Shown piece by piece: positions 41,696 through 53,797 of a stretch of 64,000 bases of DNA. The translations under genes and the position numbers were made by a program. The stretch comes from Fragilariopsis cylindrus CCMP1102 (taxonomy: Eukaryota; Bacillariophyta; Bacillariophyceae; Bacillariales; Bacillariaceae), in contig FMBT01000399.1 of NCBI GenBank assembly GCA_900095095.1, positions 1-64,000 of the forward strand, read 5' to 3'. The notes beneath the pieces are model-generated. The model saw only the letters and a list, made by a program, of their open reading frames with translations. It had not been told where the DNA came from and searched no databases. Numbering within the stretch: position 1 is the stretch's first letter; each line of letters starts with the position of its first letter.

Positions 41696-43854
41696 GTTAC
41701 TGAGATGAAGAAGTATGAATTATATGTTCAACAAAGAGTTCTCGAATGGGTGAACCCTTTCACAATAATGATAGTAATCAAAAAAAGCAAAAATGCTGCC
41801 GACAAAATAAGGTCTTGAAAAAAAAAGTTCGGACTTCCCGAAATTGAGTGTAGCTGTTTTTCATTTTAACACACGCTGCTTTACCGTGGCTGTGGCCGCT
41901 ACGTAGTTTTTGTACTGCTAATCATTAATACACAATTAATAGAGTTTTAACAACACTTTTTTGCTTTCTTTTGTTTGTCTCTCTATGCAATACAGTACAA
42001 AAATTACGCATGTCAAGCCACTCACATCATGCGCACACGTAAGTAAGGAAGCACCAAAAACACAAATATACTGTACATAGGTACATCCATAATAATAATA
42101 TGTTGTAATGCACAAAAAACAGACATACAATAATTTTTATTACTATCAATCAATTTGATTCCCTGTGGCTTTTCTCTCTTAATGGGTCAATCACAATCAC
42201 TGTCAGGTCGGTCACGTACATTGGTTTTGATTCATTTTATTATTTTTAAAATCACGGCAGGCCAACACTTCATGTTCTCCCATTGTGTTGTGGACTGATA
42301 GGCTGTCTCTCACCTTGTCAGATAGGATCTCAAATTCACCACTTCTGGTTCGGTTCATGCAGATATGCATACACTTTGAGGTGTTGAATCATTGCTGTTG
42401 GCATGTCTTCGTCAAATTGAGTAAGTAAGTGACAGTGCACCATGTTGTATCATTTCAGTCATGTAATATTACACCTTGATAACACACAATCAAATTCCTA
42501 CTTTAACACACGGCTACACACAACACATATACTACTACATTTTAACATGCATGCACCATGAGAATTGACTGTGATTGCAATTGCAATTGCAATTGCAATT
42601 GCAGTTGTAATTGTAATTGTAATTGTAATTGTAATTGTAATTGTGTTGCCCTTATCGAAGAAAAGGGATTATAAATGAAATGCAAAAGATTGTGAGGAAC
42701 GACACTATCTTGTAATTTATCTTTCATACAGTTTGGAGTTGTTATTGGAAAATTTCTACTGTAATCGAATCTAGCTAGGAAGATCAAGATGGACCAACCA
42801 AAACTTAATTGATACGCTGATATAGTGCTGATCACGCCAGGTATTATCAGCCCCATTCTTAAGAAATTGATGGTTGCAAGTGCGGCTCCAGTGTAATGTA
42901 GTGTTGTGTAATGTAATGTAAAGTTCCCAAAACCAACAACATCAACAATCCTGTGATCCCGTCAACACAAAAGATGATAGAATAGAACAAAAATATAATA
43001 TAATAGGCTTGAATTGAATAATCTTTCTCTCTCTCTTCCCGTGGCGGTTGATTAGTTGTTACCAGTAGTTGCTGTTGCAAGTACATTGTTTCCCAAACAC
43101 ACAAGTATTGAATTGTTTCCGTCATTGATATTAACATAGTATCTACACATCATATGACTCCTTTGAGGCACTTGCTCAACCTCAGTGCTGCTGGATAATG
43201 GATCAGAGGCCAGCTTGTGACTGAAATTTTGTTTTTTTACGAAAAGTTGTTGTCTAGCATGCGTACATTTCTTTGTAATGATCACATTCTATGGACCATA
43301 CCATGACTTTTATTGCCATTTACAAGTACATCAATTTGTGCTATCTATCTTTCATCGATACACGGAAACCCTCTCTAGAAATATTGATTGTTGTTGTTGA
43401 GTGTGTTTTGTGTTTTTTCATTTTATTTTGAATTCGATAATAGTTATTCAACCTCTTTAACCTGTGCACATTTGTAGGTGTGGATCCCCAACTAAGTGAC
43501 CTATTGAAGGAATATCTCTGTTTCAAAAAGTATGACCTGATCATAATGCAATCTATGTGTAGGATCCTACTGTTAAAAAATCACAGAAAATTTCGTCGTC
43601 TGTCCTTCACTACTCCTACTGAGTAAATCTTCCATTAAAAATAAAAAAAGTACGTTTCGATTTTTATTTTGAGTTTGTTAACAACAAATCAACAAGGAAC
43701 AGCACACCTCATGATTGTTGAACGGGTTGGTACTTCATGACAGCGCTACTACATTCTTTGTAATCGTTGAGTGAACACAACCTTTCTCCGACCGAATACG
43801 TTTATAAGCAGCCTTCACTCTATACCCTCAGATTTATTAGTAAGAACTTTCATC
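41696..43854. promoter_or_regulatory. Long divergent intergenic region
   Basis: 2.16 kb between the ELM2-PHD start (minus) and the XRN2 start (plus), the longest gene-free stretch here. It holds the two-block hexanucleotide array at 42573-42643. Several open frames of 60-100 codons on the minus strand have no domain and no matching start context. No tRNA or snRNA recognised. Confidence 0.4.
42573..42643. repeat. Two-block hexanucleotide array: (TTGCAA)n then (TTGTAA)n
   Basis: The left block repeats TTGCAA four to five times, and the right block repeats TTGTAA about six times, so every unit of one block differs from the other by the same C to T change. A single TTGCAG/TTGTAA junction separates them. 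Confidence 0.9.
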
Positions 43855-46800
43855 ATGGGAGTACCAGCCTTCTTTCGGTGGCTAACTGAGAAGTATCCAA
43901 AAGTTTTGGAAGATGTGGTAGAAGAGAGAGTGAAACTTGCTGGCGGTGAGGGTACCGTCCGCCTTTCCTTCGACGTAACGAAACCAAATCCTTCGGGTCT
44001 AGAATGCGACAACCTATATATTGATATGAACGGTATCATTCATCCATGCTCTCATCCAGAACAAGGTCCTCAGCCGAAGACGGAAGAAGAAATGTACGAG
44101 AACGTATGTCATTACGTCGATCGTCTGTTCCGATCGATGCGACCTCGAAAACTATTATATTTAGCAATTGATGGTGTAGCTCCCCGTGCCAAGATGAACC
44201 AGCAGCGCTCTCGACGTTTTCGATCAGCGCAAGAGGCAAGAGAAAATCTTGAGGTAGAAGAAAATATACGTACAGAGCTCACTAAGAATGGCCAAAAAGT
44301 ACCACCTGCCAAAGGAGCATGGGATTCGAATGTTATTACTCCTGGTACACCATTCATGCTGAAACTGGCCGAATTTATACGGTTTTATATACGCAAACGG
44401 ATCAGTACCGATCCAGCTTGGCAAAAGATTAGAATTATCTTTAGTGATGCAAGCATACCGGGGGAAGGGGAACACAAGATTATGTCGCACGTTCGTTTGC
44501 AACGGAGTCAACCTGGGTATACACCGAATTTAGTCCACGTGTTGCACGGTCTAGATGCAGATCTGATAATGTTGGCCCTGGCGACCCATGAGGCGCATTT
44601 TTATATCTCACGAGAAGAAGTTATGTTTGGAAGAAAATCGTTGGAAATAGCCGAACGAAGACAAATGGAAAATGGATATAAAGATAAACAACGACAATTT
44701 GATGAAGAGGCTGGTGAGATGGCCATGAACCTATTGGAAAATAAACAAAGACCATTTTGCAGAGTGAACATCCCTATTCTTCGTGAATACCTTGCTGCAG
44801 ATTTCGCCTGTTGTATTGGTCCGGAACTTCCTTTTCCTCCTTCATTGGAACGAATGATTGATGATATCGTTTTTTTGTGTTTCTTTGTAGGAAATGGTAT
44901 GTTATAAATTATTTTTGCAGTAATAGTTGCGTTAGCGTATACGGCGATGGGAACTGTTGATGATGTATCATATTACTTGTACATATTCATTGACACGAAT
45001 AATTCTCTCACCTATTTTTCTTTAAATGTTTACTTGTAGACTTTTTGCCTCACTTGCCGAGTTTAGATATTCGGGATGGTGCATTGGATTACTTATTTAA
45101 TGTATACAAACGAATTCTTCCTTCCCTAGGAGACTATATTACAAATCATGGTGGTCAGGTGAACTTATCACATGTTGATGTTATTCTGGCAGAAGTCGGG
45201 TCTATCGAAGATCATGTCTTCTCAATGAAACACTCAAACGAAGAAAGGGATAAAGAAAGAAGAGAACAGTTCAAGGCTCGTAAGAAGCAGGCCAATGGAA
45301 GGAGTTTAAACGATCCTAGAACCGCCATACAGGAAAAACAACCACCAAAGGTCATGGGTAAAGCTGCTAAAATTTTGGAAAAACAAAAACAAAAAGAACT
45401 ATCATCATCGAAGAAAGGGGGGAAATCCAAGATCAAGCCTTCGCACATGAAAGGTCAAGACAATTTACAGGCTGCTATGGCGTTGAAAGAATCACTTAAC
45501 GTAGGTGATGTAAAGGAAGAGGCGGGGGAACATCCTGTCGTGAAGGTCGAAAATGTCAAGAAAGAGGAAGATATCGATATGGACGTGGATAGTGAAAATA
45601 AAGACGAATCTAAGGTCAAGATTGAGAATGAAACTGAAAGTGCAAAGAAGCGCAAATTCGAAACAGTCGAGAAGGATACGAATGAACCTGGTGTTGGGTT
45701 AGTCGGAAATGCAGAAGATGAATTTGGCACAAAAGATGAGGATGAGGACGATGACGATGACGATGACGAAGAACCAACCGAAGAAGTAAGCATCGAAGTT
45801 GCTGCTGCATTCAAGGACCGCGTTAAAGATGAGCAGAGAAAGAAATTAGACGAATATGCTAAGAATGTAGACGATAAGGTCCGACTCCATGAAACAGGAT
45901 GGAAGGATCGCTACTACACGGATAAATGCAAGGCAGATGATGTTGCTAACCATGGTGGCCGTGACCACCTCTTCCGTTCATATGTGATGGGACTGTGCTG
46001 GGTCATGAAATACTATTATGAGGGCTGTAAGTTCATATGTATCTTTTCCACCTTTATGGGAATTATCTATTCAATTTGATCCTATCTAATACTTTACTTC
46101 TTCATCTTGTTCTATCTTACTTTAGGCGTGAGTTGGAAGTGGTATTATCCCTTTCACTACGCACCGTTTGCCTCCGATTTACGTAATATTGAAAGGTATC
46201 AGAAAGATTGTAATTCGTTCGAGTTAGTCACTCCTTTCAGTCCAGTCGAACAGTTGATGGCGGTACTGCCGTCTGATTCCTCCCATGCCATCCCTGTAGC
46301 AGGGAGATGGTTGATGAGTGATATTGAGAGTCCGATCATCGATTTCTACCCATCCGAAGTCCCAGTTGATCCAAATGGGAAAGCCATGCCTTGGTTGTGG
46401 GTAGTATTGCTACCATTCATAGAAGAAGATCGTTTGTTGTCTGCTATGACACCAACAATGGCTAAATGGACTAAAACGGAACTTCTTTGCAATGCTCGAG
46501 GACTCGATGACGGTTATGTATACATACATTCGTCTCACCCTCTCGCACCAAAGTTAAATCAGGTTTTACAAGACGGGAAAACCGCCAAGTCCCCCAAGGT
46601 GAGACTCACTGACGCTTCTTCATATGGATGTCCAGGCTTCACAGGATCTTTTCGTCCGCCACTGGGGAACGAAATACTTCCAGTTGGTGAAGTTGTCCCT
46701 GCACCCAAAATTCCTTCAAAGGCAGTAATGACAAGCAACGACAATTTGTTCGTGGAGGACATTCCTGAAAATAATTGTTATTGTGTTGCCTTTACTGAAC

Positions 46801-47609
46801 CTGCGAAACTATCCCACAAGAGCATTGTGCTTCCTGGAACAATCCCACCTGCACCTGCACTGACGGACGAAGACAAACGGATCTGTAAGCCAAGGTTAAA
46901 TCGGGGAGGGAAATCAATAGCTTTCATGGGTGGTTCTAATGGGCAGCAGAGCCACAGAGGTGGCCAAGGAAGTATGAATATTAGTTCCTACGAACGCGAG
47001 CTTGCGCAAAGAACTGGGCGAGGTAATCAGATGCATCAAGCTGGAACTAGATCATGGGGTTCTCATGAACCAACTCCTAAGAGACAATTCCATGCACGAA
47101 ATCCCTTCCAGGGTCATGGAAATCGTGTCCCTCCACCTCCCCCTCCTCCACCACCGCAACGACCTCATTGGCAACAGCAGCAGCAACCACGTCAAGGATA
47201 CCAGCAACAGCAGCAACACCAACAGCATTCTAACCATCCTGGATACAATAACAATTTTCAACAACCCAATCAGGGATATGGACATCAGCAGCAACATATG
47301 CAACAAGGCCACCAAATGCCTCATAATGGGTACAATAGGGGTAATGGTGCTAGTGGCCAGTCGTTTCCTCACCATCAACAGCAACCACGTGGAAATTTCC
47401 CCCCTCAAAATCGTCACCAACAGCATTCACATCAGGGATCATCTTCTCAAAGATCGGGATTTGATTTCCGTTCGCATAACCAATCATCTGGACCACAAAA
47501 TCGGTCTCAACCAGTGCAACAACCTCCCGGTGTTGTCAACAATACTGTCATGAGTTCGTTGAAGGCTCAGTTGAAAAGTACGTTGAAAAAAAATAATGAC
47601 AAGCGTTGA
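43855..47609 (+). CDS. XRN2: 5'-3' exoribonuclease XRN2/Rat1
   Basis: Exons 43855-44896, 45040-46026, 46126-47609; GT-AG introns; 1170 residues. Starts at MGVPAFFRWLTEKYP, the XRN2/Rat1 form (XRN1 has MGVPKFFRW). The nuclease domain shows the acidic sites and helices LYIDMNGIIHPCSHPE, LLYLAIDGVAPRAKMNQQRS, FSDASIPGEGEHKIMSHVR and LHGLDADLIMLALATHEAHF. The second conserved region spans the last intron: YYYEGCVSWKWYYPFHYAPF. The catalytic acids of the family are present. An acidic and basic linker with a nuclear-type signal (AKKRKFE) separates the two conserved regions. The C-terminal ~200 residues are Pro/Gln/His/Asn-rich. It should degrade 5'-monophosphate RNA in the nucleus, in transcription termination and rRNA processing. 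Confidence 0.95.
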
Positions 47610-48495
47610 GGACTTTGTCTGATCGATTTTATTTGACAGAAAGTTGATCTTGTTACGAAGTAGGTTCATTGTAATAAATAAATAATAGTTAAAAAGAAGG
47701 ATATTTCTTCTTCGTCTTCTTCTGTGTTAGTACACATAGCATAATTTTATGAACATTTGAGATTGGCGCAATATATTGCAATATAGGAAAGGCATAGCAT
47801 ATGATAAGCTATGGTTTATATAGTATTATTGTTTGATGCGAATTGTTCCATCAGTCGAGTAAAAAATAGGCCACCAATCACAGCATTTAGAACTGTAACA
47901 TAGATTTTTCCTACCATCACTATTATAAACTTAGCTATGGTGTTGGACAAAATAAATGAATAATATAATGCAAGACTGTTATTATGACGCTGTGTACGTA
48001 ATGAAAATAACTAAATGCAATAAGTGAGTTTTTAAAAGGAGTTTGTTACTTTACTTCAGTAGTTAGTAGCTATGTGTATCAACGAATTAATAGATGCGTT
48101 TAGGCGCCAAGCCCCGCACGAATAGTGTTCGATTAATACTAATAAATAGGTTTGAATTTGACTGAAAACACACACCACACTTAAATAGATTTCTTGGTCG
48201 TATTACAAATAGAGAAGAAACCAGTGAGGTAATGAATTTCAGGCCTACTTTTGTGTTTGTCATTGAGTGGGTAAGTGAGTGTCGACGTGACACTTTCACT
48301 TATACTGGTATCTCAGAAGGTTTATTTTCAAACCAACTAAAAGTCTGGAATCAATAGTGTTACAGAAGCCTTCACAGGGAAAATACTGTACACGTTGTTT
48401 GGTTTGGGTCTTGTTCAGTGCTTGTATTATTCGCGTTGAGAGACTGACTATCAGCAAATAATAGGCACGTGTACAAAACAACTTGATCATCCATA
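47610..48495. other. Convergent intergenic region
   Basis: 886 bases of AT-rich sequence between XRN2 and the cyclin gene 3' ends. I see no gene or repeat of note. Confidence 0.4.
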
Positions 48496-49812
48496 CTAGT
48501 ACATGTTTGTGACACTACGAGGTGATATTGCTCGAGAACCATGCCCAGGAAATTGTTCCTCATAGTACGACCAAACATGATGAAAGGCATCAGTGATTTC
48601 AATTTCACTATATCCTGTGAGACGGACTAATTCTGGTCTCCATCGGGGTTCAATATTTAATGCAACTCGTGACGCCAGAATAACAGCAGCAGCAAGATGA
48701 CTGGGGAGATACTGTTGGAAGGAATACTCCTGAAGAGTTAAATTACAGAAAAAATCTGCATATTTTTTCATATATTTCGGTATCTTTTCAATGAGAGAAC
48801 GGCCTTGCCAGGTATCTTCATAGAATACTGCACCCTTTGCAAGGAAATAACCCACCACGTGGATTGGTGGGACAGCACGAAGTTGCCAATTCAGGTATCG
48901 TAATACTTCCAATTCACCATCTCGGAATGATAAAGGTGTATGTCCAGCATTACCAAGTTTTGTCAGTCGTAATAATTCCGGAATTGGAGGACAATGTTCT
49001 TCTGCCTCTTCATACTTCGCTGCCACACTGATACATGCTGTGGCAAGAAGTTGCCACTGGCCTCTTGGTATATTCCTGGATCGAAATATTTTATCCAAAA
49101 ATAAGATACCAACATGTACTGTAGAGTTATGTAACCGGCATTGCTCACCCACATCACTCATCCAGTCCACTAGGTATCGACGGTATGGTAAATAGGCTGC
49201 ATTTTGTGAATAATTGGCGGGAGAGACGTATTCAGTTTGACGTTCTCGCATGTCATTGTAGAGATCTTCTGTACAAATACATAGAATTTCATCTATTGGT
49301 GTGTCGATACCAAATGGTTCTGATTCCGGTATATCTTCAGCATTCTCCATTGACATTAATTCCATTGATTTCGTTGGTGTTGAAGTTCTATCCCATGACT
49401 ATCGTGCAATCAAAAAGAAGACGAAGAAGAAGCAAAGTTGTGAGAAATAAGGTTTTTGTGTACTTTTTAAGTTTCCATTCTTATAATCAGTTTTCTGTGT
49501 GAAGTTAATTCAACGATACTTGACTATCGTCTCAACGAAGTTACGATCGAATGACATTTTGTCATCACACAACACAAAAATTGGATGATTGTACTAATGA
49601 CATTATGTGATTTTACAGTTTCAGTCGAGCCGAATGGAAGAAGAATACAGGTCCCATTTTATTAATCACTCCACTAAATACGTTATCTGTTATCACGCTT
49701 GATACAAGTTTTACTCTGATTTGCTTTCTTTTCAACGTACCTGTATTGGTTTAAAAGTGAATTCTCCGTTAATATAACCAGATGCTTGTGTACCAGTATT
49801 TTCAGACCTCAT
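48496..49812 (-). CDS. Cyclin (mitotic/A-J-like)
   Basis: Minus-strand exons 49812-49741 (24 codons, MRSENTGTQASGYINGEFTF...) and 49398-48496, with a 342-base intron (donor CAG|GTACGT, acceptor GATAG); 324 residues. The acceptor is supported because a stop codon lies directly upstream in frame and the joined reading SWDRTSTPTKS is clean. The N-terminal cyclin box includes RRYLVDWMSDVGEQCRLHNS, VGILFLDKIF, QLLATACISVAAKYEEAEEH, followed by the C-terminal cyclin fold (LQEYSFQQYLPSHLAAAVIL, EIEITDAFHHVW). The pattern MRxLVDW...E is that of mitotic cyclins; cyclin J-like or a diatom-specific cyclin is equally possible. It should bind and activate a CDK. No destruction box is evident in the short N-terminus. 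A start at 49365 would drop the first exon. Confidence 0.85.
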
Positions 49813-51045
49813 ACTACTCAAGCCTCTATCCTATTGTTTGTGATATAAAATAATCCCCTATTATGAACAATGAAAACAAGCTACAGTACAGTACCGTAAT
49901 TTATTTATTTCACTGTGTATCAAAAAAATTAAGTTTATGTGTCAACGAGAAGCACACGACGAAAAGAATGCTATTAAAAAATGATTTATTAAAATTTGGC
50001 TAACATTTTTTTGTCGTCAGTTATGGGATTATTTAAAACATCATGATTATCCGCGAGCGTGCCGCGTCGCATTTTTTTTCAAATGCCTTCTTTTCCGTTG
50101 TTGGTAAATTTTAGGCGCATTTTTCGAACTGCATAATAATTGTTATAATTTGATTTCAAGCATGCGCACTATTTTAACTTTGGGAAAATTTAGCGTTATC
50201 TACTACTTGTAGATTAACGTTACCCAGTATTACGCTTTGTCTATGTGGTGGAACGGTAGGAGTACATTGTACTACGTAATAAAGTAGTAGATAATAATAA
50301 TATTATACTAGTACATCGTGTTCTTTCCTCATTTGCCGAATACTGTAGTATCAGTACATTGCTGGAGGGGGGGGGGGGGGGGTAGTTATTCATACTGTGT
50401 ATGTGTGCAGTAAATTGGTTCCATGCATAGATAGGGTCCATCCAGTCTTGTACAAATCAAGATTGGAACAAACAATTATGACATTTCAGAAAATCAAAGA
50501 CAGTTGTTATTAGATCTTTTGTGCTATTTTTAATTTGTCAAGCTGTGGATTCCTTGTTTGATCTTTTGTTTATTCAAGTGGATTGTGTTCAAAGGCATAG
50601 GCAGGAGGTTGGCACATTACCTTTTGTCATTAAATTTGTTATGTTTTTAGGTAGGTACTGTATTAAGAGTGGGAGCTTGTTCACTATCTGATATGTCTTT
50701 GATCTACTACTATCTAGTAGGCTGATTTGCATCTTGTTAGAAGTAGTATTAAGTGCATGTACTGTACACCTACGAGATTACTTGCATGAGAGAAGAGATA
50801 GGGAGAGTTAGATGACAGCAATAGAGTTGTTTTTGGCGCGCCATTTCCACGAAAAGTAGAAGTATTAATTTATTTTTACAAAAATTCTACAAATAATCAT
50901 ACTAACTTAGTATATGTATTTGTTTCAACTTGTTCCAATATTTCTGGTCGAAATGCAATTCAATTGATTGTATCTTCTCCAGAAAACGTTGTAGAATTGA
51001 ATCTAATTGCCAAGGATACACAAATTATATTTAGGAGGGTTGAAA
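49813..51045. promoter_or_regulatory. Divergent intergenic region with a G run
   Basis: 1.23 kb between the cyclin start (minus) and the PHD gene start (plus). It holds an uninterrupted run of 16 G at 50367-50382. No gene recognised. Confidence 0.4.
50367..50382. repeat. Poly-G run
   Basis: Sixteen consecutive G in an AT-rich spacer; its true length is hard to sequence. Confidence 0.9.
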
Positions 51046-53405
51046 ATGGAAAATTCCAGTCGAACTAGTAGTAGAAGAAGAAGTAGCAGCAGCAAAAATG
51101 ATCGACTTGCTATCAGCACGAAGGATCCTGCTGCAATGAAAAAAGGCGATGGTGATAATGCACGTAACCATTTTACACGCTCCCGAAAGCCGAGATCAGC
51201 GACTCCACGAAAAACCAAGAAACATCGAAAGGAATCGCACCTGAAAATAGAAAACGTAGTTGAAGAAACCGAACTTGATATCTCAATAGATGCATGTGCT
51301 ACCATATTGTCAGAACTAGACTCGAGGTCGTATCATCGATGTTTGATCCAAGATGCGAGTAAAATTACACAAAAAGTATTACAACCAATGTCTCTCCCAT
51401 GGACTCACAAGGTGAAACCTGTTGCAAGGAATATCCCCTGTGATATTGATGAGATGATAGACATATTAACTGCAGATGATGGTCTCCATACGCCGTATGA
51501 AAACGGAAATTTCGGTTTTGGACAATTCGAAACGGGACGGCGAATAGCCAGTCAATCGATAGTTTCTCTAGCCAATTCTTCGGAATCGTTCCGCTCTGCA
51601 ACGAGACGCTCGAGCGATTCAGGAATTATAGAGTATTCTACAACAATGCTTCCTTCTACTTCGTATCCACCCGGAGACTTTTCTGTGGCTGAATCATCGC
51701 CTCTTATTAAAGATGATCTTGTCAAAGGAGATACCCTCCTCAGATGCTTCGAAGCCACGCAGGCACTGAAAAACGAAAGATCGAACAAGCTCGAGGTTGT
51801 ACGAAACAATTTAAAATATCAGTCAAAGTAAATTCTTCAAGTAGCAGGTCTTCCATACTCACAAAAAGTTCGTTGGAGTGCCAACAACATGAAGACAATA
51901 ATATAGACGAATTATCTCCAGACCTTTTGGAAGCTGTACTTCCTATCGAAGTTGAGAACGGCAGAAAATTAAGTAAAACAAAGGCGAAATTGGCTACTGA
52001 AGAACTTGGCTCGTACAATGGGCCTGTACCTACCAGCGTGGGATCAGGTAAAAATGCTAATAGCCGAACTGCTGTCGGTAGAACACGGTTGATTTGGACA
52101 AGTAACAAAGGTCCGTTGGATCAGCCCCAGCGTGCTGTCATTACGTCTCTTATTACTGGACATAAGATAGAAAATGGTGGGCATAAGAGGCCAAGAAATA
52201 TTCTTCTCCGCATTAAAGTTGATGACAAAATTTGTAGAAGAGAAGAGGACTGTATTAAAGATACCCTACTCAATGCTGGAATGCAATTACAGGCTACGTT
52301 GGATTGTGACGAACTTGTACGAACTTTATTTGACGTCAAATCTGACTCTATAAAATTTCCTAATAATAAAGACTTCGTACCGCCGGTAATTGAATGTGTT
52401 CCCGATAACTCTGGGCCTATACACGTCGTATGCACAGTGCCAGGAATTATCAAACAGTCATCGGTGAACCCAATTTTGAAGTTTGCTGCTGCTAGACGAT
52501 CCATTCCCTGTTGCATGGTTTGCTGGAGGTCGACTGATGGTGGATTAGAAGTGAAAGAATGTACAGGATGTGGTTTACAAGTGCACATTCAATGTTGCCT
52601 CGATACTGGTCTTGAGATAAAGAATGAATGGAAATGCAGTGTATGCTGCCAACAAGATAAGGATCAAAGCGCGACGAGGATCGTTAAGAAATCAAAGCGG
52701 AAATCGAAACCTTCTAGTAGGTTGATAGATCCTCTATTTGAATCGATGTCATCGCCGCAGAGAAATGATAATTCCAAGGTACTTCAAAAGGAAGTCAAGT
52801 GCGATTCCTGTCATCTTTCTGGAGGTGCCATGTCTCAAATCATTTCAGACGGAGAACAAATTTGGATCCATGAAACGTGCAGAATTTGGACAGGTGGTGA
52901 AAGAACTTCGACAAACTGTACCAAAACCCAAGTTTGTGCTTTATGTGGCACAAATAATACGCTATCGACTGCTTCTCGTTTCAGGAGAGATCCACATCCT
53001 GATCAGTCATTACGAAAAAGCGGCACATCAAGATGTTTAGTCAAATGTGCGGCAGCGGGTTGTCATATTTCTGTTCATCCGATGTGTGCTTTAGTTTCAT
53101 CGTTATCATCCCAGTCAATAATGGAATCGCATCAAAAAGAACACGGAATTCCAACAGAAAATAGCTTAGAGAAAGCAAAAGAAAGAGACATAGAACTTTG
53201 CACACAGTATACCTTGACCTTTGCATCTGTACGCGGATCAGTATCAGGTGTTAGGTGTCCCATATCTCTTCCTATAATATTCTGTGGGATGCATCATCCA
53301 GCACGAGAACGAAGCTTCTATGGACTTTATCCAGGTGGAAAATTCATGGATATAGAGAACACGTTGAAGGTTCCATCGTTTAAGGAACCTGAAGCAATTG
53401 AGTAA
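51046..53405 (+). CDS. PHD and extended-PHD finger protein (frame change needed)
   Basis: The first ATG at 51046 opens a frame to 51831 with a basic disordered N-terminus. A second frame, open from before 51744, ends at 53405 and carries the domains. The C-terminal half has a PHD finger (CMVCWRSTDGGLEVKECTGC, LQVHIQCCLDTG, WKCSVCC) and then an extended PHD (zinc-knuckle plus second PHD): VKCDSCHLSGGAM, WIHETCRIWTGG, VCALCG, CLVKCAAAGCHISVHPMCAL, ending with IIFCGMHHP. This PHD-ePHD pair is found in BRPF/JADE/AF10-type chromatin readers, which bind histone H3. The frame change is at about 51827-51847, where a 20-base segment flanked by GT and AG would restore the frame; an indel is equally possible. 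The two parts may otherwise be separate genes, but the spacing and composition fit one. Confidence 0.75.
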
Positions 53406-53797
53406 AGATAATGCCCTGATCCATACGACTAGTAATAACTTGTATTCCCCCATAGACTACATTTTAGCTATGCATAACAAGTTCAAAAATCAAAAAGCCC
53501 TAGCTTTTCGCCTGTCAAATAAAAGTGCGCAATGCGCGCATAAGATCTTTAGTTGGGCGTGGCCCTGCAAGATGTGCAGTTTTCTCTGATTTTTGATGTC
53601 CAAGACGATGTCAGACGACGTTGTCGACATACGCTCACTTCAATTCAACATCCAACATGCCGATTTGCTCTTCTCGCTGGTACTTGGAAAAACGCACTTT
53701 ACCATAGTGAAAACCAACAGACATCTACGGTTGGACAATTAATTCACACTTTTTGTTAGATCAGCGTTCGATCAAGTATCTTAGATCCTTTTTCGTC
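53406..53797. other. Intergenic spacer
   Basis: 392 bases between two plus-strand genes, containing a local palindrome TGCGCAATGCGCGCA near 53527-53541. It should hold the 3' end of the PHD gene and the promoter of the nucleotidyltransferase gene. Confidence 0.4.

Noticed and set aside
42573-42643. CRISPR-like repeat array
   Set aside because: Units are six bases with no spacers; a simple tandem repeat in a eukaryotic genome.
42542-43285. Minus-strand frames of 77-104 codons
   Set aside because: One is built from the hexanucleotide array (Leu-Gln repeats), the others lack recognisable content.
43855-47609. XRN1 instead of XRN2
   Set aside because: Start MGVPAFFRW, nuclear-type signal and Pro/Gln-rich tail fit XRN2/Rat1 better.
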